From the NCBI GenBank assembly GCA_021904315.1, contig CM038923.1, positions 4,650,001 to 4,714,000 of the forward strand: DNA of 64,000 bases. The letters are read 5' to 3'. The notes beneath the pieces are model-generated. The model made no database searches. It saw only the letters and a list, made by a program, of their open reading frames with translations, and had not been told where the DNA came from. A program made the translations under genes and the position numbers. Of this stretch, positions 22,978-36,449 are shown one piece after another. The DNA comes from Sphagnum magellanicum (lineage: Eukaryota; Streptophyta; Sphagnopsida; Sphagnales; Sphagnaceae). Position 1 is the stretch's first letter, and each line of letters opens with the position of its first letter.

Positions 22978-25900
22978 GTACCATCAAATACACACACACC
23001 TGTGCATTAGGCACTAGGTTCAAACTAGTCTACATACGAGCAGCTCATCCGGCAGACATCATATAATTATATCTCCCCTTGAAAAAAGGAATGCAAAAGC
23101 CAAGAAAAAGGAAGCAGGGAAGGAAGGAAGGAAGGAAAGGACTTGAACTAACTACACTCCAATAAGGCCAAGAGTTAATGTTGGTTAAAAAAATGCATGC
23201 AAGACAAAGCAAGGAGAATCATCAAGGTTGCTTTTACTTTAATTTGTACCTGTGAATGGCCCCAGCAAGGTCGGTTTTAATTGGCCCTAAATAATTTATA
23301 CACGTCGATATTGTTTCTTATGAGGAAGGTTATCATCCAAATTTGCCTGCTACGCGTGACACGATTCCCATCCGTCCCACTGTAGCCACATATATTATCT
23401 ATTTGTCAGATATACTATCTCTTTGTCGTCACACGGGTAAAGAAAAAGAGCATGAAAAACAATCTCAAAAGTGAAGGAATCTTTTGTCTTGTGGAACCTT
23501 TCTTGAAATACTCTCCCCAAGACTCCACATTAACAAAGGGAACAAACGGCCCATCTAAAGGTCAAAACTCCGAACACATTTTGAGATGTTATGGCCTGTA
23601 AGTGACACAAAGTTTTTTGAACTCAAAAAATCATTGTTCTTTATGTATGTGCCACATGTTCATTAACAAATTTCTTTCACCTTTTCCTTCGAGACTTCCT
23701 TCGATTATTTTCAATTTATAACTGTTTTATTTGAGGTTATATGTTATATCTTGATTTAATAACACGGATTCAGCTAAATTTGCACAAACATTGTTTGGCT
23801 TGTCAACAAGCATTTCAATCGTATGATATGTTTTTCAATAATAATTGTGTGACATGAATGTTTCATTTTATCAACAAAGTAATATTTTTTCACGAAATAC
23901 CATCAATTACACATGACATTCATATTGTTTGTATAACATTCTGGCTCTTACTAAATTCATATTTTTAACAGGATATCTATAATTTTTTATTATATTCACA
24001 TGTTGTCAAAATTTCCCTTGCTTCACAAATTTTAGCCTGAAATTTCTGCTAAATTCGCATCAAAGAACACTTTACAACATTATCTTCAAGTTAGTATTGT
24101 GTTTAGTAAAATGACACTAGTAGTCAGCTCTTGGAACCACAGTTAATGTCATCTAGTGGAACAGTCTGGGGTACGACTATTAAATGTAGTGAACAAAATG
24201 TTGTAGTGTACAAAATTTGGCCAAACCTAACCTAAAACAGGTAGATATGCACCAAACAATGTTGACATGAATTCAAACACACCTTTTGTGATGACCTTTG
24301 ACAAAACCACCTTGATGGTTGGAATTGCAATTTCATGGTTGTGATTGCGACAATGGAATTACTTGTGTTCCACAACATATGACTATTGCAATGACAAAGT
24401 CCATCCATTTTGATGTCACAAACCTCATCTTCAACATAAATATAAGAACTCAATTTCTTAAGCTTTTTGTAAAGACCAGGGAAATTTTGCATTTATGAGA
24501 TTGCAAATAAATCTCATAAATTCATAATTTCCACAACAACTATTTGAAGGTAAAACAACAATGAATGCAGTTGTAACCTTATGAAAGTAACTCACAAAGT
24601 GCTAGAACATTGTAAGGCAGATCAAATACCAACCTTGAATGGCACAAATCCAAATATTTGGAATGCAAGTTACCTACAAAAATAATCTGGTGAGGATTTT
24701 AAATGAGAAAAACTGACAAGTTGCTACTTAACTATCTCAATTCTTTATCCTAATCTCTACTTGCTGCAAAACAATCCCATTTGTTTAAAAAAGTCTGATT
24801 TGCACTTTCATTGAGGTAGTCAAGCTTAATGAAAAAGGGATTGTTGCTCATCTCTAGTGTCATGAAAACCCTTGTGCAACACTTAGGGCTAGGTCTGAGA
24901 TCAAGGTCTAGTGTAAGTGCCTGGTGCTGTGGATGTGGTGCTTGTGCATCAGCACTACTATGGCCTTCTGAATTGCAAAGTTTAAGCATTCTCTTCAAGC
25001 TTTTAGCATTGCCTCTTGAATGTCATCCTATGTGTGTCTCTTACAATTACAGATTACAAGCAATACAGCTCTTGTTCACACACCTGACAATGATCATTGC
25101 AATATGAATGGTTTTCCAAAAACTTGCAGCATTCACATGAGCTACAATGCTTCTTATATGCATTTGGTTGCCAGTTTCTTCTCTGTATTGGTGCTGAAAA
25201 ATGCTCCCATGTGCTTATGGTTCCATCTCATGGCATCAAGTGTCAGCACTTAAGCATACTATGTTCAGGATTGCTACAATGAATTGTGCAGCTGAATGAC
25301 CATAGAATGCAGTATCATCAGTGTAGGCTTGTTTGTGCACAAATTTCCTCAAGAGGCTATTATAGAGAATTCACCTTGTCAAGGGGAAGAGGCACAACTT
25401 ACAGTTTGTTCCCATGAACAATGAGTTCAAGCAAAAGATGGTATCAGAAGATCATAAGCACAATCACAGCAGTATCAGAAAGAAATTATGCAAAAGAATG
25501 TCCCTTGTGACATTTGGATGTACAGACATATTTCTTCACCCTTCTGCTCACATCTCCAAGTTCACATCAATGTTTCCTGTAGAAGATAAGATCCTAGATA
25601 ATAGTGGTTCCAATCTAATCAGATTTTGAAACATCTTGACATTGCTCTAGCATTATTCACCTACCTTTTTCCTACAAACACCTTGTATTTTATTGCTGAG
25701 TAAAAGGCCCAGCTAAAGCTCTCTTTGGAGGAGTGAGTCACATGTAGGTTGGAGTGATGCAATATGCCAGCAACAGATACCTTCACTTTCGTTTAGTGCG
25801 AAAGCATCCGTTCTGCATTTCACCATCTTAATCAACAAGGACTGGCACACAGCCAATGCTCCAATTCTGTCCCCATTTTCACTCAAACACCTGGGTCCTG

Positions 25901-26840
25901 CAGATGTCATAGTCACAATCTTCATGTCCCAACATGGAATTCCTATAGAGAATCGCCTCCACTTTTTCTTTCACATGTGCAGGGTAACATGAACTAATTT
26001 ACTTAATCCCAAGAGGAAAAACTAATTCAGCTGGATCACCAACCTAGCTAAAGGCTCTGATACTACTCTCTACTGACACAGAGCAAAATTTCCATGATGA
26101 AAGGACAGCACTTGCTTATCTTTTGCTAGTGGCGAAATGCTAGTGAAATCACTGAGTTACTAAACTTGTCCTCAGTTTAAGTTGGTGACCTCAGCTTCCT
26201 GAAAACAATAAGGAAGCCATAGGAAAATAGGGGCAAATGTGGTAAGTAAATTCCAAAGCTGTGGGCTTTACCATGCCTAAGGATTCTAACTAAACTTTTT
26301 TTTCTTGTGATATCTGGTAAGCATCAAGAACAAGGTTGGTGGGTGTTTTGAAAAATTAAACAGCCTTGGTTTTTAAAATGCCCACCCTTTGCGGATGAAA
26401 AGTTTCAGTGAGGAATGTGTCCTCCAATTACACTGAAAACAATCTGAGGATGTCTTTGATTGACATCCTCGGAAAAGCTGAAAGTGGACAACACTGGTGT
26501 GTAGACAAACCAGGAGGAAATTGAATTGGAAATAACAGAGGGAAAAGCAGTGAATTTCTTTCTGTAGGAGTAGGGTCAGCCTCTCAACCCTTCCCTGTTT
26601 GGAGGTGCCCGTCATTGGGGCTACTGCCCTCACAACTGGGCATCTTCAAACAAGGAAAAGCCTCTTAAGGCTACCCTTCTTCCTTTTCATATATACAAGA
26701 TGATGATATAGTGCCCTAATCACGGCATAAGATGTCACTGGTCAGGGACTAGAAGGAACTGTGTTTTTTACACACAGGAGAAGTGTCTATCTTCAGACTC
26801 TTTCAGGATTTTTGGTACCTTCCACCTGGCCCTCCAGGTT
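22978..26840. other. Intergenic DNA without recognisable gene
   Basis: The stretch contains an (GGAA)n run near 23,125-23,150. Between about 24,800 and 26,650 the composition is less AT-rich, and open frames of 60-92 codons lie on both strands (24,750-25,282; 25,713-25,925; 26,373-26,633). None shows a family motif or consistent splice structure. It could be an unrecognised decayed gene or non-coding transcript. Confidence 0.45.
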
Positions 26841-26965
26841 GGGGACATGTGCCTCAAATTTCAAGAGTGTTTACATGTGGATCATTTTCTTTTGAAAACA
26901 AGGGGACAAGTACCTTAAATTCTAAAAGCGTCTAAAGTAGACCATTCTTGTGAAAAATAATTGTT
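26841..26965. repeat. Two-copy 61-bp tandem repeat
   Basis: Units start at 26,841 and 26,902 with 'ggggaca.gt.cct.aaatt' and end in a poly-A-rich 'ttgaaaacaa' or 'gtgaaaaataa'. Diverged direct duplication. Confidence 0.55.
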
Positions 26966-27479
26966 TGAAAAGCAAATTTTGGGCCAGAGTGAATCGACAT
27001 CTAGGAGTGTTTTTCTAGACAGATGTTCAGGTTTGCATCACCTGAACTCAAACTGACACCTTCTTGGTGGAATATGCACAAAATTTGAAGCGTGGGATCT
27101 AGTCTTCTATCAAAACCAAAACCTTGAAAAACATAACTCTTGAACACAGGTTCATTTGCTTTAGGTAGACAAGTTAAACTTTTTTGAACAATTGGTAAGT
27201 AGTTTGAACTTTATAGATAATCAATGTTATTTTTTTTGGTAAAACGTTGTACCTATACAATCTCCAATCCAAACTTGCAAATATATGCATTTATTGGAAA
27301 TTAAAAATGGAATGAAAATGATTTGGTTTGTTTATTTTCAAAAAAAAATTTTGTGCAATAACTTTAAGCTTTGTGGGATCTCATGGACCAAACTTTTTCC
27401 CAAAGCAGAAATGAGGCTGCGATTGTTTGGCTATTCCTTCTCAAGGGTGATATTTGTGGGAGATTGTTTGTAACAAGAG

Positions 27480-27790
27480 ACTGAGTCCAATTTTGGACAT
27501 GGAGAGAGCAATTGCTGTAAAGTGTGAACTTGAGACAAAAAAATTGTTGTAGAATGCAAACTTGCAGGAGAGCAAGTGTGATGCATGAATTGTGAGAGAA
27601 TATCAACATGTGTGCACCTGAAGTTGTGGGAGAATGATTAAGTGTGCACCTAAATAGTTGTAGGAGGACATTGATTTTGTGGTTATGAAAGATAAATTGT
27701 TGTAGAGCATGAACTTGTGAGAAATTGGAATGTGAACTTGTGGGAGAACATAATTTGAAAGAGTGGACAAGCAATTTTGTGCTTTTCATA
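27480..27790. repeat. Degenerate GA/TG-rich short-period repeat
   Basis: Variants of 'gaacttgtgggagaa' recur at irregular spacing of about 30-50 bp. An open frame of 147 codons on the minus strand across it (27,364-27,807) is explained by this biased composition and not by a protein family. Confidence 0.5.
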
Positions 27791-27849
27791 AGTGTGCAAG
27801 AGTGCAAGGTTATGTGACTATTAAGCTAGGTTCATTAATTAATTTAAAA

Positions 27850-30530
27850 ATCTAAGAAATTTAGTTTAGTTGTGATGATCATGTTGTTCACAAGGTTTTT
27901 TGGGTGAATGCAACATGTACACATGAATTGTAGGTCCCATTTCATAATAGCTAGAAGCTTAGACAATCTAGACGGACTGGACAATTTAATATAAAAACCT
28001 GTCCCAATTCCCAGCCCAAAACAATTAGAAGAATTAAAATGTAAACAAATATAAAGAAAGTTGTCCATTGCCCCTAATAAAGGTTTTTTGGATAATGAAA
28101 CTAAAAGCTATGCATATTCATAGAAAATGAATCTAGTAGTGAAAGGCAATGGGAAATATCAACTAGGATATATTAAGTTTAAATCAATTTAGTTGCTTGT
28201 GTGACCACAAGATAAAAACTCACATTCCATGAATCACAATTGCTTCCACTATGACCCATAATAAATTAACAAGTCCAAACAATTATATTTTGAAAAAATT
28301 GAAAAGGATAATTCATGGGGTATGTGGGTCCAAATTTGTTTACTTTGCATTTAAGACTACTATCCTTTTGGGGATTTTTTAATTTTTAATATTTTAAAAA
28401 AACTAAAAGATTGTCCTTGGTTTGGTTGTTGGCATACTGGGAAAATATTTTATCTTGAGCATGAAGAAAGGACCATTATGTATCACAATCATAGCCTTGT
28501 GTTTGGAATTAAGGTTAAAACATGAAAAAAGAAATGAGTTGAAAAAATGTTTTGGGACTCAAGCATAGTTGTACAAGTGTGGGAAAATATATAAAAAAAA
28601 GTGCCAACATTTTCAAGTGGATTCTCACTTTGGGAGTTAAGTTCCATGAATGTGTCAAATTTTTAGTTGGAAAATATTTCAAATAACAAAAATTTATCCA
28701 AATTGGGCCTTTTATAAACCATTATAAAAAAATATATAAAAAGATATATTGAAAGTGGCGTCACAATGTACATTTGGGGATTTGAGTTTACAAAAGTTAT
28801 GAACAAATGAATGGCCAAGAGTCAAATTGACACTTAAACTCAAAAAATAAAAATAAAATGACTTTTTATTGGAACATGCAATATGGTGTTGGAAAGTTTT
28901 ATTCAAAAGCTATAGCTTTTCTTTTGAAAGCTCATTAATCAAAGTCCATATGTGGGATCTATGGGCTTGTAAAGTTGCAAGACTCATAATTTGATAAAAT
29001 TGAGATTTTTTGCCATTTCAAAGTAATCATTATTACCAATCATAGAGTGTAATATAAGGAGGAGAATGAGATTTGTCTTAGGATTAGGTTGTGAGTCTTA
29101 TAAAAGTTTGTTGCCCTTGGCTTGTTTATGCAACCTTTAGGCACCACTTTGCACTAACCGCCCTCTTTCTTGATTTGCGTAAATTACCTTCACCTTGAAC
29201 TCACATTTGTGAGTTCATCTTAATATCATCCCAAAGCTTTCACACCTTCTTTCTTTATGGGAGTTAAGGAATGCATCTTGACTTTGCATTTCATTACAAA
29301 ATAAAGTTTAATAAAAGGTTTTTACCCTTTATATCAGTTGACAAATGTAAAGGTGTGTCATTATGGGCACTTTTGTGATGTTGTGTAAAACCATGTCAAC
29401 ATCATTAATTGGAATTTGTGTGAATGCACGCTTTAAGAAATGGAAATGTAACTATTGTGAGTAACTACACATGGGAGGTGCCAAAGGGGTCATATAACAC
29501 ATATTGGAAAGTTGAGAAGTGTGAACATCTTTGCAACTATCCCATGTCTTCTTTATTTTTTGGAAGATTGGAAGTCATGGGATCACAACTAAATGGGCAT
29601 AAGGATGGTGAACTATGCAAGTTAAAGACACTTTTTGGTTTTTTGGGAAGTATCCATAATATATTGAATCCATGAATATTATTTAAGTAAATGATTAACA
29701 ATAAGAAGTTCTTTGACTTCATTGGATAATATTGAAAAATTGCGTATTTTAATATGCATTTAGGTACATTTTTTGAAATGCAAGTACTTAATACTGTCAT
29801 AGTTTTGCAAAATAAAGTTACTTGTACATGAAATAAGATACCAATTATAATTATTATACTTTCAAGTTGATAAAGGCCTAATGTGTATGGATATAGTTTC
29901 AACTTTTCATATTATAATCATAATCTATCAAAGTTTTAGTGTGAAATTATTTTGGAAAATTTAAACAACTACTTGATTTAGAAAATATTTTTCATCCAAT
30001 TTTCTTATTTAAAAATACTTTAAAATTTATGTTTAACTTATAATAAATTCAATGAAGTGTTTAGTGATTTCATAATGCAATTTAAATAGGCTTTTAATAT
30101 CTTTTTGAATGTTAATGTTGCAAAGAAACTGTTTTTGAAATTAAATTTTCTTAGGATTATTTTTTTGTAATACTTTATCATGTTTGGACCCAAATGTCCA
30201 TGAATCCTGTTGCGAATGTACTTCAAGAGATTGAAAAACACACCTTTCACACCTTTTTAAGACCAAAGTGATTGTATAGGAAGTTAATCAAGCCATACAT
30301 TAGAAGAAAAGTATAAAATTTCAATTAAGTTTTGCAATAATAAATTAGTTGTACCCCACATATACAACTAAAAAAACATTAGTTGCATAATTGAAGCCAC
30401 ATCTAACATATAGTCACAAATGATGACATCATTTCTTATGTTATCATAGTCCTTGGATGAAACATAATGTCAACAAATACGTTTTCATTTGTTGATAATA
30501 AATATGCGACTTTTGACTATTTGCCAAAAC
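27850..30530. other. AT-rich intergenic DNA
   Basis: No gene is recognised. Open frames at 29,424-29,675 (+) and 29,537-29,902 (-) overlap each other and lack motifs. Fragments with 'tagttgcata' and 'tagtcacaa' near 30,350-30,440 resemble others near 31,040 and 45,950-46,070, suggesting a dispersed decayed repeat family. Confidence 0.45.
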
Positions 30531-30539
30531 TTACAATTA

Positions 30540-30850
30540 AAATGGTCACTTTATTGCCATGTGACACAAATAATGCATTTTGAAAATTTGAAATTAAATA
30601 ATAAATAAATCATATTTTTATGAAATTTATAATCTCAATAGTCCATATTTGATAGTCTTAAATTGATTCACGTGGCCCATTTGACTTTTGCCATGTGGCA
30701 TGATAATTGAATTTTGAAAAAAATCAAATAGATAAAAACATTAAATTTGCATCATCCATTTTGGATGGTTATAAATTGTGACACATAGCATAATACCAAA
30801 TTGCCACATGGCATATTAATTAAAATTTTACAAAAATATATTAAATTACA
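30540..30850. repeat. Three diverged ~110-135-bp tandem units
   Basis: The anchor 'gccatgtg.ca.aataat' recurs near 30,556, 30,692 and 30,801 ('gccacatggcatattaatt'). Each is followed by 'attttgaaaa' and then an AT-rich body ending 'ataaattg' or 'ttaaattg'. Confidence 0.55.
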
Positions 30851-31189
30851 TATTTAGGTAGGAAGGGAAATAAGTAAGTAGGTAGTTAGAAAGATTTTTA
30901 AATTTTATTTTAGGTTTAACATTTAAGGTTAAACCTTTTTGATAGGCTCATTCTAAATCTGTGTTTTCAATCCTTCAAATGCATCTCATTATATAGTTTA
31001 CAAGATTGAAATGAAGTACAAAACATATGGGATAAATTTCTAGTCACAACTTAATCGCATATTAATTTGCAACTAAAAAATTAATCCAATATCCTTTTTT
31101 TTTTTTTTCTTTTTTTCATGATGTTGTAAATTACATATGCTAATCCTCCCACCTCACATAACCTTTCCACAAATGTTTTTGAAATATAA

Positions 31190-32600
31190 ATTTTTCTTTT
31201 AATATTTAAAATGATATTTAAAATCTAAGAAAAATTGTTCGAAGATGTAATTTAACATTTAAGCTCTGAAAATTAATATATCAATTCTGAAAATTTTAAT
31301 TTGAATATGAAATTTCATAAATTTTATTCTGAAAATTGTTATTTCAATATGAAATTAGATATTTGAAATTTGAAAATTATTTTTTCAATTAAAAAATGAT
31401 ATTCTAGTCCAAAAATTGTTATTTGATTATGAAAATTGATATTTCATTTCTAAAAATTCCTATTTGAATCTAAAAATTGATATTTCAAATCTAAAGATTA
31501 TTATTTGAATTTGAAAATTCATAGTAAAACTTTTTTTTTTTGGTATTCAAAAATTGTTATTTCAATCTCAAAATTGATATTTGAATTCTAAAAACTTTTA
31601 TTTGAATTTTAAAATTGATATTTGATTTTCTGAAAATGTTTATTTGAATCTGAAAATTGATATTTAAATTCCAAAAATTTCTATTTGAATATGAAATTTG
31701 ATATTTTAATTCTGAAAATTGTTAGTTGGAACTGAAAAGTGATATTTCAATTCCAAAAAATGTTATTTGATTCTGAAAATTCATATTTAAATTCTGAAGA
31801 TTAGTGCTTGAATTAAAATTTTGTAATTTGAATACTGGAAATTATTATTTGAATCTAAAAATTGATAATTCAATTATGAAAAAAATTATTTGAATTCAAA
31901 AATTGTTAATTGAATCTAACAATTGATATATCAATTCTGATAATTTTGAGTGGAATTCAAAAATTGTTGTTTGAATTTGAAATTTTTTATTTGAATTCTA
32001 TGAAAATGTATTTCGATTTGAAATTTTTTATTTGATTTTGAAACTTGATATATCCATTCTGAAAATTATTATTTAATTAGAAAAATCGAAATATGGAGTA
32101 ATTTTCAGCTTTGAATAACCATTTTCAGAATTCAAATTTCTGTTTCTAAATTTGTATAATAAAGTTTCCAGAATTCAAATATCAATTTTCAGATTCAAAT
32201 ATTTTTTTCCGAATTGAAATAAATTTTTTCATAATTACAATTTCAAATTTTAGAATTGAAATATCAATTTTCAGATCCAAATTTCATTTTAAAATTCAAA
32301 TATTAATTTTCAGAATGCAAATAATAATTTAAAGATTCAAATAACAATTTTTAATTCAAATATTAATTTCAGAATTTAAATGAAAATTCTTAGATTCAAA
32401 AGTAATCAAATTCATATAATAATTTACATAATTGAAAACCAGTTTTTTAGATTGAAATAATAATTTAAAGAATTGAGATATGAACTTTCATATTCGAATA
32501 AAATATTAAAAAGAAAAAAATTCCTTCTCAAAATAATAATTTTCCAAATAGAAATATGAATTGATTTCAAGTTCATGCAACTCTTTTGAAATTTCAATTG
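31190..32600. repeat. ~21-bp AT-rich satellite with an orientation switch
   Basis: From about 31,190 to 32,095 the sequence is a diverged array of ~20-22-bp units such as 'gaaaattgatatttgaattct' and 'gaaaattgttatttgaatct'. From about 32,095 to 32,600 the units run in the opposite orientation ('aattcaaatatcaattttcag'). The two blocks are therefore imperfect inverted repeats of each other, with the switch near 32,095-32,115. No coding potential. Confidence 0.85.
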
Positions 32601-33429
32601 AAGTTTCAAAAAAATTGGGTATAATGGGTATGAATGGCATATTCCATTGCATTTGACATTGTGATCATTGTACTTGTTTTGTCATGGAACAAGGGTGTTA
32701 CAATAGATTAGTTATGTCAAGGACAAAGAAAGGTGAGAAGGTTGTTGAGAATATTAAAACAAAAAAAAGGTTTTTTTCTGAAAAATAATATCGCCCAACA
32801 GCAAAAATTCAACACAAAAACCAGGTTGATAAAATCCTTAGGTTGAAAGCACAGTCAAGTAGACCACCAAGTGTACTTTTTAGCCCCCCAAAAAAGTAAA
32901 AGAAAAGTCAGGTAGGGGCTGATGTTGTGCATAGTTTTAAAAGTCAATTTAAGTCACATTGACTTTTCAAAGGCGGTTTCCAAAGGTGGGGTTTTTTGGT
33001 TCAAAATGGTCATTGACTCCGAGTAGGCACACAAAGTTGTATATTTTGTGCAGATGAACTATAAAGTGACCTATGTTGCTCCGTTGCAAGAAAACTTTCC
33101 TCCATATTCATGCCTGAACATTATAGTGGGGACGGTTTTGGCAACTTGGCATCTAGGGTGAATTTATTTCTCTTGCGGTTTCATAACATCAAGTTTTGTT
33201 GAAGGGAGGTAAGGACTTGATGAAAAAAAACTTGTTTGAAAACACATGTTTGTGTCCCACCTCTGGCACGTTTGTAGAGTTTGAAATACAAAATTTGAAC
33301 GATTGAATAAACATTTGTTGTTTAGGATTATAACATTTTAGGAATTGTTCAGTTATTTAGTTGAGGATATTATTTATTAGTCAATTTATGCTTCCCATTT
33401 TGATATTGTAGTTGTTGTTTAGGGTTTTA

Positions 33430-35066
33430 ATGGCCACCTATTTTGATTTGACGACTAAAACCTTGAAAAGGGAACCACTCATGTTGCTTGATGGCAATGT
33501 GAAAAAATCAGCGTTTAGACGATAGAAGGAAAAACTCCAAAGAACTAACGAAACTTTCAAATGTGTTTTTTGGAGTTTGGAGGATTTTTTTGTTAAATTG
33601 AAACTGAGTAATTCCCGTCGTGATATTGATTCTAGTGTTGTTTCTCATGAGCAACTTATACAAGTTTTTGGGAAGAGGCATACCAACAAGTTTAAGGTGA
33701 AGGTGAATGAACATTTGACTGTACAAGAATGTGATTCATTGAACCGATTGCATCAGGTTGTTTATGCATGTCCTCTAGCAAATGGAGATTATTTTTGGCA
33801 TTTTCCTACAAGGTTGGCTTGCACAACAAAATGGAGAGAATGTGAATTGGATTTAGTATGCTTTTGATTCCACCAAAGAGTAGATAGATGAGGAGAACCA
33901 ATCGACAACCACAAACTTTTAAAACCCATTTTGTGGAAACATCATCCACACTAAACAGACATGTGAGGATTTAAGTTTTGATCAAACTGGATTGGGCAAA
34001 TCAAGTGATGATGATTGTATGGTTTTGGAAGGTTTAAAGCATTTCACAGTTTTTTTGGCTAGAACATCTTACAACTATGAGGAGCTTGTGACAAGATACG
34101 AAGTGTAAAAAGTAGGGTTTTGCACGAAAACAATCTCAAATGGCCTTTGAGAAGGAGGCATTTTTTTTGAAGTGTAGACGTTGAAGGGGAATTTTCTTGA
34201 TAAATAGAAGTCCCTCAAAGAAGCTCAAAAGGATTTTGGAGACCTATAGGTGAAGATTTCCAAGTTACGTTCCACTCTCAACCTGCCTCCTTTTGATCGC
34301 TTTAGTTGTAAAGTAGATTCAATGTTCCCTAGTCCTACATTGTTATAAAAGTCAGCATCCATGGATAACTTGCAAGAGTTGGAATAAGATTATAGGATTT
34401 AGGAATTTGTTGTGAAAAGGGAACTTAAGAGAGTTGAGGTTGGGGGGAGATAGTTTACCCTTACCTCTGAAAAATTAGAGTCATGTTCTATAAAGTTGGA
34501 TTTGTTGTAGCATAAGAGTGTTCAAAGAAAAATCTAGATTTAGGGTTTGTTACATCAAATTTAGTTAATGTCAAATGGTGATGGGGTAAGTAGCAAGCTT
34601 CTTCCAATTAAGAATCCTTTGGAATTACCAAAGGGTTTTTTTGATTTTCTTAAGATCAAACATTGTCCCATCTGTGGGTTTTTTTTTGCTTGTTACAACT
34701 TATCAATTATGTCTTGTGGATGTACATACCATCGTTTTTGTCTTGCAATTTATATGGAAACCAAATCTGCCAAGTGTGTAAGGCCTAGTTGTGAGAAGCC
34801 ATTGTTTATGGATTGGATCACAAGTTTTGAGTTTAAACACATAAATTTAACATGGAGGACACCAAAGGTGTAGAAAGGTGTCATAATTCCTACTGCAAGT
34901 GCCACCAAAATTTTTGCAGGTTCAAATCCCATAGATTGGAAGCACAAATTAAACCTTCCCTATTCATTTTTTATTGTTTCAGAAATGTGCGGTTCATTTC
35001 ATTTGTTACTTGTAAGTTGTTTCATGAACATGGTTATATTCAATTAGGTTGTGATTTATTTAAGTA
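33430..35066 (+). pseudogene. Decayed coding region with coiled-coil and RING-like segments, family unknown
   Basis: Protein-like sequence starts at an ATG at 33,430. It includes an open stretch to 33,867 with Lys/Glu-rich sequence and 'NGDYFWHFPTRLACTTKW'. Helical, Glu/Lys-rich stretches follow near 34,200-34,530. A Cys/His-rich segment at 34,660-34,810 reads 'CPICGFFFAC', 'SCGCTYHRFC', 'KCVRPSC', with spacing resembling a RING or related zinc-binding fold. The region is broken in several places. I do not recognise the family. It may be a captured host gene inside a larger mobile element or a dead gene. Confidence 0.45.
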
Positions 35067-35369
35067 GATTGTGAAGTTGCTAATTGGTCAAGAGCAATAT
35101 ACTTGCTAGATTACATTTGTAATGTTTCATATGAACATTGGTAGACATGAATGTGTTAGCCATACTTATAAGTTTGGTTGATGTAAAACATTGAACTGCA
35201 AAAGTAAACTAGGATTATTTTTATCCTTTTTATTTAGTTGCAAAAATTGATTTACTTGTAGTTGATGATCTAAAAGTCAACTACAACAAATCAAGTAGAT
35301 ATGGGCTTACATTAGGTTCAAATGTGGGTGCTAAGGTGGAAATTAACCTTGGTAATTCTTGCAGTCACT

Positions 35370-35710
35370 TTTAGGTACTTGGCTTATTTTGCTTGTTGTT
35401 ATTGACAACAATTGTACAAGTAACAAGTACATGATACCTTCATCAATGTAGAGTTGGGGTTTTTGTAAGTAGAATGGTTTCATTTTTCTTCCTTGAATTC
35501 CCTTGTACTATACCTAACTAATTGTGATTCTATTGGTTGACACCACTTTGACCTAGTACAAGTGCTTTTAGGATCAAATTCATGTTCTGTAAGTAGAAAG
35601 TTTGGCTTTTCAAATCCTTGGTCCTTTTGTTGTACTTGGCTACTTGTGTTTCTAATGGTTGACACCACATGTACAACCAACAAATACTTTGGATCCAAGT
35701 TCATGTAACA
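35370..35710. repeat. Three diverged ~120-135-bp tandem units
   Basis: The anchor 'ttgacaac/ttgacaccac' recurs near 35,402, 35,537 and 35,659. It is preceded by 'tgtacttggct' or similar and followed by 'gtacaa...'. The array lies directly after the decayed RING-like frame. Confidence 0.5.
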
Positions 35711-36430
35711 ACATGGGAGCTAAAACTAGAATATTTACTTTTCATCCAATTGAATTACTTGTTACATAGATTTGAAAAGTAGATATTACCTTCATGTATT
35801 ATTATAGTGGTTTAATTAGGTTTCCCAAATAGCATCGTTACTTGGACAATTTATTGACCTCCTTGTGTTTCTCCATGTGTTTTTAGTGTAAATTATTATT
35901 TAGTTCCAGAACTTGAGTGCTAGGTTTTTCTTTTTAGTTATGTCATTATTGATTATATTAATAACATAGTTTTTTTGTTGTTCATGTTTTCTGGAAGGAA
36001 GAAAACAACAACCTTTGTAAATGAATTTAACATGCATACTATGGCTTGGGGTTGGATATTAAACATAATGTGTTTAGAAAGGTGTTTAAATATTGTGGGT
36101 GCACTATAATTTGCTAGTGATGTGTTGTTGAACTATGCCCATTGCCTATTAGTGTTAGGCCACTTATAGAATGTTCAAAATTCCTTAACCTTTTTGCCCT
36201 TTTTATAAGTTGTTATTTTTTCCATTTCTGAATTCTTAAATTGTAATTTATTTATTTGTGTTTTCTATTTTCTATGGATACGAAATGCAAGGGGAATGTA
36301 AGGTTGAAATGGACAACTAGTTCACTTGATTATGGATTTACATATATCCACTTGTGATGTTCCTACAATTGAAATGTAATTGTGATGTAAATTCAAGGTT
36401 TTAGTCTCAACCTAGGTTGTTACAAAATGG
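35711..36430. other. AT-rich spacer
   Basis: No gene or defined repeat is seen. The short peptide-like stretch near 36,270-36,350 may belong to the following ORF's original context, but nothing firm can be said. Confidence 0.4.
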
Positions 36431-36449
36431 GTTAACTAACTTTTTCTAA

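Noticed and set aside
27364-27807. 147-codon minus-strand open frame
   Set aside because: It runs antisense through a degenerate GA/TG-rich repeat. Cys/His/Ser/Leu bias reflects the repeat and no domain is seen.
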